From Oscillospiraceae bacterium (GTDB lineage: Bacteria; Bacillota; Clostridia; Oscillospirales; Ruminococcaceae), in the NCBI GenBank assembly GCA_017438745.1, contig JAFRUS010000098.1:1-36455 (forward strand): a DNA stretch of 36,455 bases, given 5' to 3'. Made by a program: the position numbers and the translations under genes. Below the pieces are notes generated by a model. The model had not been told where the DNA came from and ran no database searches. It saw only the letters and a program-made list of their open reading frames with translations. How positions within the stretch are numbered: position 1 is the stretch's first letter; each line of letters starts with the position of its first letter. Positions 15,759 through 25,691 of the stretch are shown piece after piece.

Positions 15759-17456
15759 ATGAAACACGAAAACATAAAAAAGAAAAACTATTCGGGAACA
15801 GCTTTTCTGATTGTTTTAATGATCTTTTTCATGTTTGCCGGATCTTTAAACACCAGAGTGTCAGCTGATTCTTCAGATGAAAGTCACTCACCTGTCGTGA
15901 CTTTTGACTTCGAGGACGAAAATGCACTTGACGAATGGTTTCCTATACTCAAAAGTATAAGAATGCAGATAGACAAAACAGAAGTTTTCTCAGGCAGCTG
16001 CTCTCTCAAGGTCGATGAAAGAGAAACATGCAATGACGGTCCAGCCATTGATATAACTGAATATATCAAACCGGGAAGGCAATACGACATCTCATTCAAC
16101 TGCAGGTACAACGGTAAAGATGATGATTACATTCTTATTTCTGTGAGAAAAACATTTGCTGACAATACTTCGCGCTATGAAAATGTTCACTGGATCAGAA
16201 ACATCGAAAAAGAAAAATGGTACAGCGGACAAACTCAGCTGCTTCTTTCGGAAAACGTAAAAAAACTGGATCTTTATTTTGAATCAGGAAACCGCGGTTC
16301 GACGATCTGGTTAGATGATATCGCTATAACTGAAAAAAACATATATGCATCTTCGGAACCGCAGCTAAAACCGGAAGGAACTACACTATACGATTTCGAA
16401 AACGGAGTTGATCCGGGGTTTGAAGCCCTTAGCGACTCAAACCTTATCTATACAGATAATGTTTCGTTCAAAGGCAAATATTCTCTCATGATCAGCAACA
16501 GAAACGACAGCCGCGACGGTTTGTCACTTGACGTCTCAGCGCTTAAGAAAAATGTTCCGTACCGCTGCAATCTGCAGATACTGTTTGCTGATACTCAGCT
16601 TGAAAAGGAATACTTTTCAGTTTATCTGCAGTATCATACAAGCGAAACATCATACACTGACATAGCCGTAAATCCGTCTCAGGAAATAGACTCCGGAAGC
16701 TGGACTTCAACAGGCGGCATTTTCACCGTTCCTCCTGAAGCCATTGATCCGGTACTGTACATCACTACCGTAAAGCCAAAAGATGAATTATATTATAAGC
16801 ACGTTGATTTTTACGTTGATGACTTCATTGTAACAGATGATCTTGAAACTGAAGCTGACAGAATAAAGGCAAGGAAACGCACCATAAGGATCATTTCCGC
16901 ATGCGCTGTCGCAGCAGCAGTTACTGCTTTTGCAGCGATCATGTTTATCAGCGGACGAAAGCTGCGCAAAAAGCTCGATGAAGCAGCAAAGGACGCGATG
17001 ACGGGTGCGTATAACAGAAACGCTTATGAACAGCGCATAAAACAGCTTGAACTCAAGCCTGAAAAATGCAAAAAGCTGTTCTTTGCAGTATGCGACGTTA
17101 ACGGGCTGAAGCACTTGAATGACAATTACGGTCACCAGACCGGCGACCACTGTATCATAAAATGTGCTCATCTGCTGCTCGAAGTAATGGGCCGCTGCAG
17201 CGGAAAGGTCTACCGTACAGGCGGAGACGAATTCATATGCATAGCGGCAAAGGATTTCAGAACGGATCTTAGACAAACTCTTGAAAAAGAAGAAAACACT
17301 TTCGATGATTATCCGTTTGCCGTTGCAGTCGGGGCTGCATCATACTCTCCTTATGAAGACGGTGAAAAGCCTGACATAAAGGAGATAATTTCCCGCTGCG
17401 ACAAAGAGATGTACATTGATAAAAAGCGAAAGAGAAACAAAAAAATACAAAATTAA
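15759..17456 (+). CDS. membrane GGDEF protein with two CBM22-like modules (1)
   Basis: A 565-aa putative diguanylate cyclase (two GTP to cyclic-di-GMP). It has an N-terminal signal anchor (about 12-35), CBM22-like modules at about 46-192 and 208-360, a transmembrane helix at about 375-398 and a cytoplasmic GGDEF domain at about 409-560. GGDEF is intact at 488-492, with the metal Asp at 446 (CDVNGLK) and LNDNYGHQTGD after it. The RxxD inhibitory site is absent (RCSG). Both CBM modules are diverged: the usual aromatic in the R-x3-W-x-G-P motif is missing (CNDGP and SRDG instead). It leads a tandem set of four paralogues and has its own promoter. Sensor function is inferred from architecture. 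Confidence 0.88.
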   Translation: MKHENIKKKNYSGTAFLIVLMIFFMFAGSLNTRVSADSSDESHSPVVTFDFEDENALDEWFPILKSIRMQIDKTEVFSGSCSLKVDERETCNDGPAIDITEYIKPGRQYDISFNCRYNGKDDDYILISVRKTFADNTSRYENVHWIRNIEKEKWYSGQTQLLLSENVKKLDLYFESGNRGSTIWLDDIAITEKNIYASSEPQLKPEGTTLYDFENGVDPGFEALSDSNLIYTDNVSFKGKYSLMISNRNDSRDGLSLDVSALKKNVPYRCNLQILFADTQLEKEYFSVYLQYHTSETSYTDIAVNPSQEIDSGSWTSTGGIFTVPPEAIDPVLYITTVKPKDELYYKHVDFYVDDFIVTDDLETEADRIKARKRTIRIISACAVAAAVTAFAAIMFISGRKLRKKLDEAAKDAMTGAYNRNAYEQRIKQLELKPEKCKKLFFAVCDVNGLKHLNDNYGHQTGDHCIIKCAHLLLEVMGRCSGKVYRTGGDEFICIAAKDFRTDLRQTLEKEENTFDDYPFAVAVGAASYSPYEDGEKPDIKEIISRCDKEMYIDKKRKRNKKIQN

Positions 17457-17510
17457 ACCAATACGCTAAAACTGCAAAAAAAACAGTTTATTTACGCGTC
17501 GTTTTCTTTT

Positions 17511-17549
17511 ATTATGTATATAGACATAATCATTAAAAAATGTTATACT
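17511..17549 (+). promoter_or_regulatory. promoter of the CBM22 surface protein gene
   Basis: TAGACA (17521-17526), a 17-bp spacer and TATACT (17544-17549) with a TG extension. ATTATGT (17511-17517) and ACATAAT (17524-17530) form a perfect inverted repeat across the -35. The stretch 17457-17510 after the upstream stop holds only a weak 6-bp hairpin. Confidence 0.65.
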
Positions 17550-17555
17550 ATATGA

Positions 17556-17742
17556 ATAGGATTATATTAATCGCAAAAAATATTTTTTTACAATCACTAT
17601 AACAGATAAAAAAACAGCATAAAACATCCTCAAACTGCGTCTGCAGTCTGCAGAATGGCTGAATGCAGACGGCATAATCTGCTGCTGCTTTACAATATAA
17701 ATCTGGTTATTATATTTCGATTTTAATAAGGTGGAAAATTGT
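17556..17742 (+). other. long structured 5' leader of the CBM22 surface protein gene
   Basis: The predicted leader is about 187 nt. The region about 17636-17675 contains complementary stretches (TGCGTCTGCA and TGCAGACGGCA, with a bulged G) that can fold into a stem. No known riboswitch motif is recognised; in particular I see no GEMM-type cyclic-di-GMP core. Confidence 0.35.
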
Positions 17743-19485
17743 ATGAAACGAACAAGATTATCATTACTTCTGGGGCTTGCATCATCCATTGCATTAAGTG
17801 CAGTAAGCTTTCCTGCAGTTGTAAATGCTGAAGGAGAAGAAGACGCTGCTGCAGCTGTTCCTGCCGTTGACATCAGCGGTGAACCGATCTACAGTGACGA
17901 TTTTGAAAGCGATGTTATCAAAGGCTGGAGTTCTCTCGGCGGTGTAGCTGAAATGACACTCGACACTACAGACGGACACGAAAGCAGCACAAGCCTTAAG
18001 ATCACAGGAAGAGAAGTCTCATGGCACGGTCCTTCAGTTCTTCTCGACAGCTGTTTTGAAGAAGAGGAATCATACCGTATCACAGGATGGGTAAAAGTAC
18101 CTGATGCGAAAGAAGATACTGTTGTCAACTGTACTCTTCGTTTCAGCGACTCAGTAAACGTAGACTCCTATGTTGGTGTCGCAAACATAGTTGCAAAGCC
18201 GGGCGAATGGACATACTTTGACGGAACGGTGGAAACTCCTGAAGATCTTTCATCAACACTTCTTTACTTCGAATGCCAGCAGGATGCTACTGTTGATTTC
18301 AGCATAGACGATATTAAAATCTACGGCAAGGCACCTGAAGGCGCAGCTGCTGCAGAAGAAGACAATTCAAAGAAAGCCGGCGTTGAAAAGTACGAGTTCG
18401 ACTTTGAAAACGGCTTTGAAGAATGGGTAAGCCGAGGCGATACACGTCTTATCAGAACTGATGAAAAGCAGAACAGCGGTAACTACTCAATGCTTTCAAC
18501 AAACCGTACAAGATGCTGGAACGGTCCTTCAGTTTCAATCGACGGCATTGCACGTGACGTGGAATACAACTACGAAGCAAGCGTGCTCTACACAGATAAA
18601 AAAGCAGATGATACTCATACATTCCTTCTTGAATGCCAGTACTCATACAACGGTACAGAAAACTACTCACGTATCGCTGACGCAGAAGTAACAAAGGGTG
18701 AATGGACAAAACTCGCAGGCTCATTTACAGTTCCTGAAGGAGCTACACACGTAATGCTCTACGTTCAGACAGCCAACCTTCCGGAAGATGCACCGGAAAA
18801 TTCCGAAACACTTACAGACCTTGTTTCATTCTACGTTGACGACATCAAGGCAGTACGTTCTGACATTGCAAACACTCCTGAGATCATAAACACTATCAAG
18901 ACAATGGACTCAACAACACTCCTTCTTATCATTGCAGGCGTGATCGGTCTCATCATTCTTCTCGTTGTTATCATCAGAGTTATCTTCGCCGGTTCAAACA
19001 GTGACGATGAAGAATCAACTGCAAGCGACAAGAGCGAAGGAATCAACGATGTTATGAATTCGCTTGAATCAGAAAACTCAGGAAAGAAAGCTCCTGAAGA
19101 AAAGAAGGAAGCTCCAAAGCCTGAAGACAAGAAACCGACTGAAAAGAAGGCCGAAAAGGAAGAGGAAGACAAAAAGCCTGAAGAAACAGTTTCTTTAAAG
19201 AAGGAAGAAACTGCAGAAAAGAAGCCTGCTGAAGAAAGCAAGTCAGAAAACAAGCCTGCTGAAAACAAGAAGCAGAATGAAAACAAACCTGCATCAAACG
19301 GCGGAAACAACAACAATAACAACGGCGGCAAAAAGAAGCACAAGAAGTCAAAGAACAGCAAGGAAGAATCACGTGAAAAGGAAGTTTTCGGAATTGAAAC
19401 ATTCTCCTACGACGATCCTGATGCAGCTACAGCTGCTGACGACGACTCAGCTCATAATCCGGACAGCCCGTTTGACGGCTTCTGA
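17743..19485 (+). CDS. surface protein with two CBM22-like modules and Lys/Glu-rich tail
   Basis: A 580-aa protein with a signal peptide (1-29, cleavage near VNAEG), CBM22-like modules at about 48-196 and 216-372, one transmembrane helix at 391-416, and a 164-residue C-terminal tail. The tail is rich in Lys, Glu and Pro (KEAPKPEDKKPTEKK), then an Asn/Gly run and an acidic end. There is no GGDEF or other enzyme domain. Both modules keep the tryptophan motif (REVSWHGP and RTRCWNGP), so it has the best preserved binding face of the four paralogues. The ATG at 17743 follows AAGGTGG. It lies between two GGDEF paralogues and has its own promoter and terminator. It could be a ligand-binding co-receptor or an anchor. 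Confidence 0.88.
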   Translation: MKRTRLSLLLGLASSIALSAVSFPAVVNAEGEEDAAAAVPAVDISGEPIYSDDFESDVIKGWSSLGGVAEMTLDTTDGHESSTSLKITGREVSWHGPSVLLDSCFEEEESYRITGWVKVPDAKEDTVVNCTLRFSDSVNVDSYVGVANIVAKPGEWTYFDGTVETPEDLSSTLLYFECQQDATVDFSIDDIKIYGKAPEGAAAAEEDNSKKAGVEKYEFDFENGFEEWVSRGDTRLIRTDEKQNSGNYSMLSTNRTRCWNGPSVSIDGIARDVEYNYEASVLYTDKKADDTHTFLLECQYSYNGTENYSRIADAEVTKGEWTKLAGSFTVPEGATHVMLYVQTANLPEDAPENSETLTDLVSFYVDDIKAVRSDIANTPEIINTIKTMDSTTLLLIIAGVIGLIILLVVIIRVIFAGSNSDDEESTASDKSEGINDVMNSLESENSGKKAPEEKKEAPKPEDKKPTEKKAEKEEEDKKPEETVSLKKEETAEKKPAEESKSENKPAENKKQNENKPASNGGNNNNNNGGKKKHKKSKNSKEESREKEVFGIETFSYDDPDAATAADDDSAHNPDSPFDGF

Positions 19486-19521
19486 TAAAAGACCACTTAG
19501 TGCAAAATAAATAATTTTTCC

Positions 19522-19560
19522 AGATACTGCACAGAGTAAAAACTCTGTGCAGTATTTTAT
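19522..19560 (+). terminator. terminator of the CBM22 surface protein gene
   Basis: A perfect 14-bp stem (19524-19537 with 19542-19555) with an AAAA loop, followed by TTTTATTGT. The rest of 19561-19680 holds no supportable gene. Confidence 0.85.
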
Positions 19561-19680
19561 TGTCCAAAAGCATACAGTACAGGTTCTGACCCCCGGTGAA
19601 AACAGTCGCAAATGCAACAGATAAGCGCTTCATTCGTGAATTTGTACATACACAGACTTGAATATTATCCGATTTATATA

Positions 19681-19709
19681 TAGACAATATGCACAGAATG
19701 TGCTATAAT
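19681..19709 (+). promoter_or_regulatory. promoter of the second CBM22-GGDEF gene
   Basis: TAGACA (19681-19686), a 17-bp spacer and TATAAT (19704-19709) with TG at 19701-19702. The spacer contains the inverted repeat GCACA-GAA-TGTGC (19691-19703). The leader to the ATG is about 84 nt. Confidence 0.75.
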
Positions 19710-19799
19710 ATTAATCAAGATACTAACGGTTTAGAGAAAATCAATGGGGCTGGAAGATTTTTTCTAAGGAAATATTTATGAAAGAAGGCGGGGATTATA

Positions 19800-21467
19800 A
19801 TGAAAAAACAGATCATATCTTTCAGCATCATATTCATGATGCTTGCTGTGCTCATTGCGCCGAACGTTCCTGCAGACTCAGTTTGTTATGCAGAGGGCGG
19901 CGACGTGCTGTTTGCAAGTGATTTTGATGACGGCGAATTAAACGCATGGACACCGTTCGGCGGAGGCGGAAAGCTCACGCTGGACACAACGGTCAGCCAC
20001 TCCGGCGACAACAGTCTGGCAGTAACGGAACGTGCCCAGTCTTACCACGGACCTTCATTTTCCGGCGACGCACTGTTTGCACCGAATAAAACGTACACTG
20101 TAAGTGCATGGATCTTCCATAAAAGTGACTCGGTAAAGACTTTTTCATGGACTCTCAAATATGTTGATTCTCTCGGAACATCACAGTACATGCAGCTGGC
20201 CGGCGGCGAAATACCGCAGAAAGTCTGGACGGAAATAACAGGTACTGTCACAATTCCGGAAGACTCGGCAAACTATCTTACCTATTTTGAATGTGCAAAC
20301 GCATCAACTGACTTCAACATCGATGACGTGGTCATTATCGGCGACAGAAATGACCGTGAGGAACAGGGTACGAACAAAAAAGGTTACCTCTACTCATTCG
20401 ATTTTGAAAACGGAAATGAACTCTGGTCACCGCGCGGCGACAACAGACTTATCCGTACTGATGAATACAGCTACACAGGAACACATTCCATCTACGTTAC
20501 AAACAGAACCAGAACATGGAACGGTCCGACAGTTAACATCAACGACGTAAAACGCGGAGTATCCTATTTCTACTCAGCCTACGTCATGTACACCGGCGAC
20601 GAGTACGAAGATTCTCACAAATTCAGAATGGAGCTTCAGTACAATCAGAACGGCGAAACCAAATATCAGCTGATCACAGCAAAAGATATTCAGAAAGATA
20701 AATGGACAAGGATTACCGGAACATACATCCTTCCTGAAAATGCAGCTGATGTTGCGTTCTACCTGCAGACCGATAACGTTGAGGAAGGCAATGAAGTTAC
20801 TGTCAATGACCTCCTGTCATTCTACACCGACAGTGTTATCATCTGTGAATCATCAGTAACACATAAGGAAACAGCAGTCAAGGTACTCATCATACTCTGT
20901 GCAGCTACAGCAGCTGTTCTCCTGTTAAGAGCACTGTTCCTCTTAATAGCAAAACGACAGAGAAAGAAGAAGGAAGTTCTTAAATCTATCGCAAAGGACG
21001 CAATGACTCAGTGCTACAACAGAAACGCATATGAAAAGCGTATTGAAGAACTTACAGCAGACCCTGAAAAGTGCAAAGGTCTCTGGTTCGCACTGTGCGA
21101 CGTAAACTTCCTTAAGTACATAAACGACAATCTTGGTCACGAAAAGGGCGACGAAGCCATCACAAGATGCGGCAGACTTCTTATGGCTGTCGTAGGTGAA
21201 AATGGTGATGTTTACAGAACCGGCGGTGACGAGTTTGTCTGCATCACAACGAAGTCAATGCAGGAGCAGATTCGTGAAGCTCTTGCAAAAGAAGCAGAAG
21301 AAGACAAGGGTTATCCTTTCGCAGTTGCATCAGGATTTGCAGCATACAATCCGGAAAAAGACGGCGATACTCCTGATATAAACGCGATAACCGAACGTTC
21401 CGACAAGGAAATGTACGCTAACAAGCAGGAGATCAAGGCGAAGAATACAGAGTATTCAAGAAAGTGA
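19800..21467 (+). CDS. membrane GGDEF protein with two CBM22-like modules (2)
   Basis: A 555-aa putative diguanylate cyclase. It has a signal peptide or anchor (1-31), CBM22-like modules at about 35-182 and 196-350, a transmembrane helix at about 360-384 and a cytoplasmic GGDEF domain at about 396-550. GGDEF is intact at 475-479, with CDVNFLKYINDN and GHEKGD in order. The inhibitory RxxD is absent (ENGD). Module 2 keeps the full RTRTWNGP motif; module 1 has Tyr in place of Trp (RAQSYHGP). Module 2 is very close to module 2 of the preceding surface protein (shared RGD-x-RLIRTDE), showing recent duplication. The ATG follows AAGGCGGGG. Ligand and output are inferred. Confidence 0.9.
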   Translation: MKKQIISFSIIFMMLAVLIAPNVPADSVCYAEGGDVLFASDFDDGELNAWTPFGGGGKLTLDTTVSHSGDNSLAVTERAQSYHGPSFSGDALFAPNKTYTVSAWIFHKSDSVKTFSWTLKYVDSLGTSQYMQLAGGEIPQKVWTEITGTVTIPEDSANYLTYFECANASTDFNIDDVVIIGDRNDREEQGTNKKGYLYSFDFENGNELWSPRGDNRLIRTDEYSYTGTHSIYVTNRTRTWNGPTVNINDVKRGVSYFYSAYVMYTGDEYEDSHKFRMELQYNQNGETKYQLITAKDIQKDKWTRITGTYILPENAADVAFYLQTDNVEEGNEVTVNDLLSFYTDSVIICESSVTHKETAVKVLIILCAATAAVLLLRALFLLIAKRQRKKKEVLKSIAKDAMTQCYNRNAYEKRIEELTADPEKCKGLWFALCDVNFLKYINDNLGHEKGDEAITRCGRLLMAVVGENGDVYRTGGDEFVCITTKSMQEQIREALAKEAEEDKGYPFAVASGFAAYNPEKDGDTPDINAITERSDKEMYANKQEIKAKNTEYSRK

Positions 21468-21505
21468 TCCGTGATCTTCACCGGCTTTCACAGAATGAAA
21501 CTGAT

Positions 21506-21543
21506 AAATTCCCCCTTGTACTCATTGTCATGGGGGAATTTTT
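21506..21543 (+). terminator. terminator of the second CBM22-GGDEF gene
   Basis: A 10-bp stem (21506-21515 with 21532-21541) of AAATTCCCCC and its complement, merging into a T-run (21539-21543). Confidence 0.8.
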
Positions 21544-21558
21544 ATTAAACGTGTATAT

Positions 21559-21594
21559 TGACGTCAATAATGCAATAATGTTATAATTATAGTA
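21559..21594 (+). promoter_or_regulatory. promoter of the third CBM22-GGDEF gene
   Basis: TTGACG followed by an 18-bp spacer and TATAAT near 21589-21594, with a TG extension (TGTTATAAT). It differs from the three sister genes in the -35 (TTGACG rather than TAGACA) and spacer length. Confidence 0.65.
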
Positions 21595-21636
21595 GCAAAA
21601 AGATTTATTTTAAGTACAAGGATTGGAGGGGAATAC

Positions 21637-23301
21637 ATGAAAACAAAGCTGTTCAGAGTCGTTATATTTCTGTCAGTTCTTATTGTTTTTCTATCATCAG
21701 CCGTTCCCCTGCCCGTCTTTGCCGCATCGGTATACCCTTCGCTTGAGCCGGGATGGATCGAAGTATACAGTGAAGGCTTCGATGAAAGTTTCGAAAACTG
21801 GACTCCTTTAGGCGGGGAAGCCACTCTGAAACTCGATTCACGTTACAGCAAAAACGGTTCTTTCTCACTTCAGATCTTAAACCGTTCAAACACCTGGGAA
21901 GGTCCGAGCTTCGACGTAACGGATCTGCTGCCTGCGGGAAAGGAATACCGTTTCGAAGCATCTGTCCGCCAGGACAGCAGTGCAGACAATACCATTTCAC
22001 TGATAATGAAAAATATACTCAGGGGCTCAAGTGAACCGGTATATGAACAGATTGCAACAGTAGATGTGAAGGGTGAAGGATGGCACAATATCAAAGGTAC
22101 CTACACTATACCGGATGATTCTACAGAACGTCTTATTTATTTCGAACACACTGACAAATCAGTTTCTTTCGCGATCGATGCCATGCTTATCTCCGCACAT
22201 GAACCATCAGCCGTCACAACTCAGTCCAAGGAATATCAGGAGATCACCTACAGTTTCGAAGAAGGTGTGGACAACTGGCACGCCTACGCAGACGCAAATG
22301 TGGAACGTTCATCAAATTTCAGCCACACCGGAAGATATGCGCTGTACACCTCGGAACGAACAACACCGATGAGCGTACCTGCCATAAACATTTCATCACT
22401 CATAAGTCACGGTGTCAGCTACGAATATTCAGCATACGTCATGTACAACGGACGTGCTTTCAATAACGAACATGATTTCAGGCTTATAATAAGCTATATG
22501 ATAGGCAACAAAAGGCACGAAGAAATTCTGGACACTAAAACGCTCCAGAAAAGCAACTGGTCTAAACTTACCGGTGAATTCATTCTTCCGCAGGATGCTG
22601 CAGTAGTAAACCTCTTAGTAGCCTCCGGAGAAGCCGAAGAATCGGACGGTTATGTTGCCTACTACATAGATGACGTTAATATAATGGACAGCACGCTGAA
22701 GAACCAGCACGAAATGAGTGCCATAGCAGTAAGAATACTCATAATTATCGGTGTTACATTCTTAATGGCAATAATGTTTCTTTTCATGCTGAAAAAAATA
22801 AATGCGTCCAACAGTATGCTCGCCGATGCAGCCACAGACTCGATGACACGAGCACTGAACAGAAACAGCTACGAAATGCAGATAGCTCATCTTGAAAATT
22901 ATCCGGCAGACTGCAGGAAGCTGTGGATCACGGTATGTGACGTAAACTTCTTAAAACTCATAAATGACAATTACGGACACAGAAAAGGCGACGACGCCAT
23001 TATAAGATGTGCTGATGTGATAATCTCGGTTATCGGAAAAAAAGGCAGAGTTTACAGGACCGGCGGCGACGAGTTCGTATGCATGACCAGTTCGGACATA
23101 ACTGACAAGCTGAAGGAAGCGATCACACTTGAAGCTCAGAACTACAAAGGCTATCCTTTCTCGGTCGCTGTCGGCGCCTCCTGCTACCATGCTGCCGAAG
23201 ACGGTGCTGAGCCTAACATCAAGGTCATACTCGAACGAAGTGACAAGGAAATGTACAAGGACAAGGAAAAGATCAAGAGGGAAATGTCTGGTATGATGTA
23301 A
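21637..23301 (+). CDS. membrane GGDEF protein with two CBM22-like modules (3)
   Basis: A 554-aa putative diguanylate cyclase. It has a signal peptide or anchor (1-30), CBM22-like modules at about 40-187 and 200-351, a transmembrane helix at about 362-385 and a cytoplasmic GGDEF domain at about 397-550. GGDEF is intact at 476-480, with CDVNFLKLINDNYGH and KGD. The inhibitory RxxD is absent (KKGR). Module 1 keeps the motif NRSNTWEGP (W87); module 2 has lost it (RTTPMSVP). The ATG is preceded by GGAGGGG. It ends the tandem set and is followed by two terminators before the convergent groEL. Confidence 0.9.
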   Translation: MKTKLFRVVIFLSVLIVFLSSAVPLPVFAASVYPSLEPGWIEVYSEGFDESFENWTPLGGEATLKLDSRYSKNGSFSLQILNRSNTWEGPSFDVTDLLPAGKEYRFEASVRQDSSADNTISLIMKNILRGSSEPVYEQIATVDVKGEGWHNIKGTYTIPDDSTERLIYFEHTDKSVSFAIDAMLISAHEPSAVTTQSKEYQEITYSFEEGVDNWHAYADANVERSSNFSHTGRYALYTSERTTPMSVPAINISSLISHGVSYEYSAYVMYNGRAFNNEHDFRLIISYMIGNKRHEEILDTKTLQKSNWSKLTGEFILPQDAAVVNLLVASGEAEESDGYVAYYIDDVNIMDSTLKNQHEMSAIAVRILIIIGVTFLMAIMFLFMLKKINASNSMLADAATDSMTRALNRNSYEMQIAHLENYPADCRKLWITVCDVNFLKLINDNYGHRKGDDAIIRCADVIISVIGKKGRVYRTGGDEFVCMTSSDITDKLKEAITLEAQNYKGYPFSVAVGASCYHAAEDGAEPNIKVILERSDKEMYKDKEKIKREMSGMM

Positions 23302-23323
23302 CGGAAACATGTAAAACCAACAG

Positions 23324-23361
23324 ATCACAGTACCGGTGAGCCGGTACTGTGATTATTTTTT
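23324..23361 (+). terminator. terminator of the third CBM22-GGDEF gene
   Basis: A perfect 13-bp stem (23324-23336 with 23341-23353) with a TGAG loop, followed by TATTTTTT. Confidence 0.85.
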
Positions 23362-23375
23362 ACTATAAAAACAAT

Positions 23376-23410
23376 AAAGGTTATCCGCATACCTTTCAGG
23401 ATAACCTTTT
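23376..23410. terminator. bidirectional terminator between GGDEF (3) and groEL
   Basis: A perfect 11-bp stem (23376-23386 with 23399-23409), T-rich after it on the plus strand. Read from the groEL side it lies behind repeat copy C. Confidence 0.7.
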
Positions 23411-23427
23411 GTGTTTTCTATGACTTA

Positions 23428-23536
23428 AGGAAAGCAAGGATTTATTTCAGTAAGGGGTACGGGGCGAAGCCCCGCAAACTCCCCTCCCGCAGTACCGGCA
23501 AAGCCGGTACTGCGGTCAGATCAGTGTTTCCTTATT
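23428..23536 (+). repeat. three-hairpin dispersed repeat, copy C
   Basis: Hairpin 1 is degraded. Hairpin 2 is perfect (CGGGGC-GAA-GCCCCG, 23460-23474). Hairpin 3 is a perfect 13-bp stem (23487-23499 with 23503-23515). The ATCAGTGTTTCCTTATT end is at about 23520-23536. It sits just behind the groEL stop. Confidence 0.85.
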
Positions 23537-23550
23537 ATGAATTCCGTTTA

Positions 23551-25203
<1,653 letters not shown>

Positions 25204-25225
25204 TTATTATTTTTAATAAAGTGAT

Positions 25226-25328
25226 TCCATCGCAGTTCCGGCTTCGCCGGAACTGCGAAAGGGAATGGATACGGGGCTTCGCCACGAACCCCCGCGCTGA
25301 TTTATGAACAAATCAGCGCTTCCTTAAT
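25226..25328 (-). repeat. three-hairpin dispersed repeat, copy D (inside groESL)
   Basis: This copy is inverted relative to A-C and therefore in the sense of groESL transcription. Hairpin 3 is a perfect 12-bp stem (25231-25242 with 25246-25257). Hairpin 2 pairs 25272-25277 with 25281-25286 with one mismatch. Hairpin 1 is a perfect 10-bp stem (25294-25303 with 25310-25319). It begins right at the groES stop and ends about 45 bases before the groEL start. Confidence 0.85.
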
Positions 25329-25329
25329 A

Positions 25330-25638
<309 letters not shown>

Positions 25639-25660
25639 TCAGGATAACTGATTATATTTA

Positions 25661-25687
25661 TTAGCACTCTTTATCTTTGAGTGCTAA
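25661..25687. promoter_or_regulatory. CIRCE operator (HrcA site)
   Basis: TTAGCACTC (25661-25669), a 9-base spacer and GAGTGCTAA (25679-25687) is an exact CIRCE element. It lies about 45 bases before groES in the leader and implies HrcA repression released by heat. No hrcA gene is in the window. Confidence 0.98.
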
Positions 25688-25691
25688 TTAT

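Noticed and set aside
17468..17489. Terminator after the first CBM22-GGDEF gene
   Set aside because: The stem is only six AT-rich pairs with no T-run, too weak to call.
18831..19361. Minus-strand frame of 176 codons, very rich in Phe and Ser
   Set aside because: It is the antisense reading of the Lys/Glu-rich tail of the CBM22 surface protein; the composition is explained by that.
17556..19799. Cyclic-di-GMP (GEMM) riboswitches in the leaders of the CBM22 genes
   Set aside because: I looked for the conserved GEMM core and did not find it in the leaders before 17743 or 19800, so no riboswitch is called.
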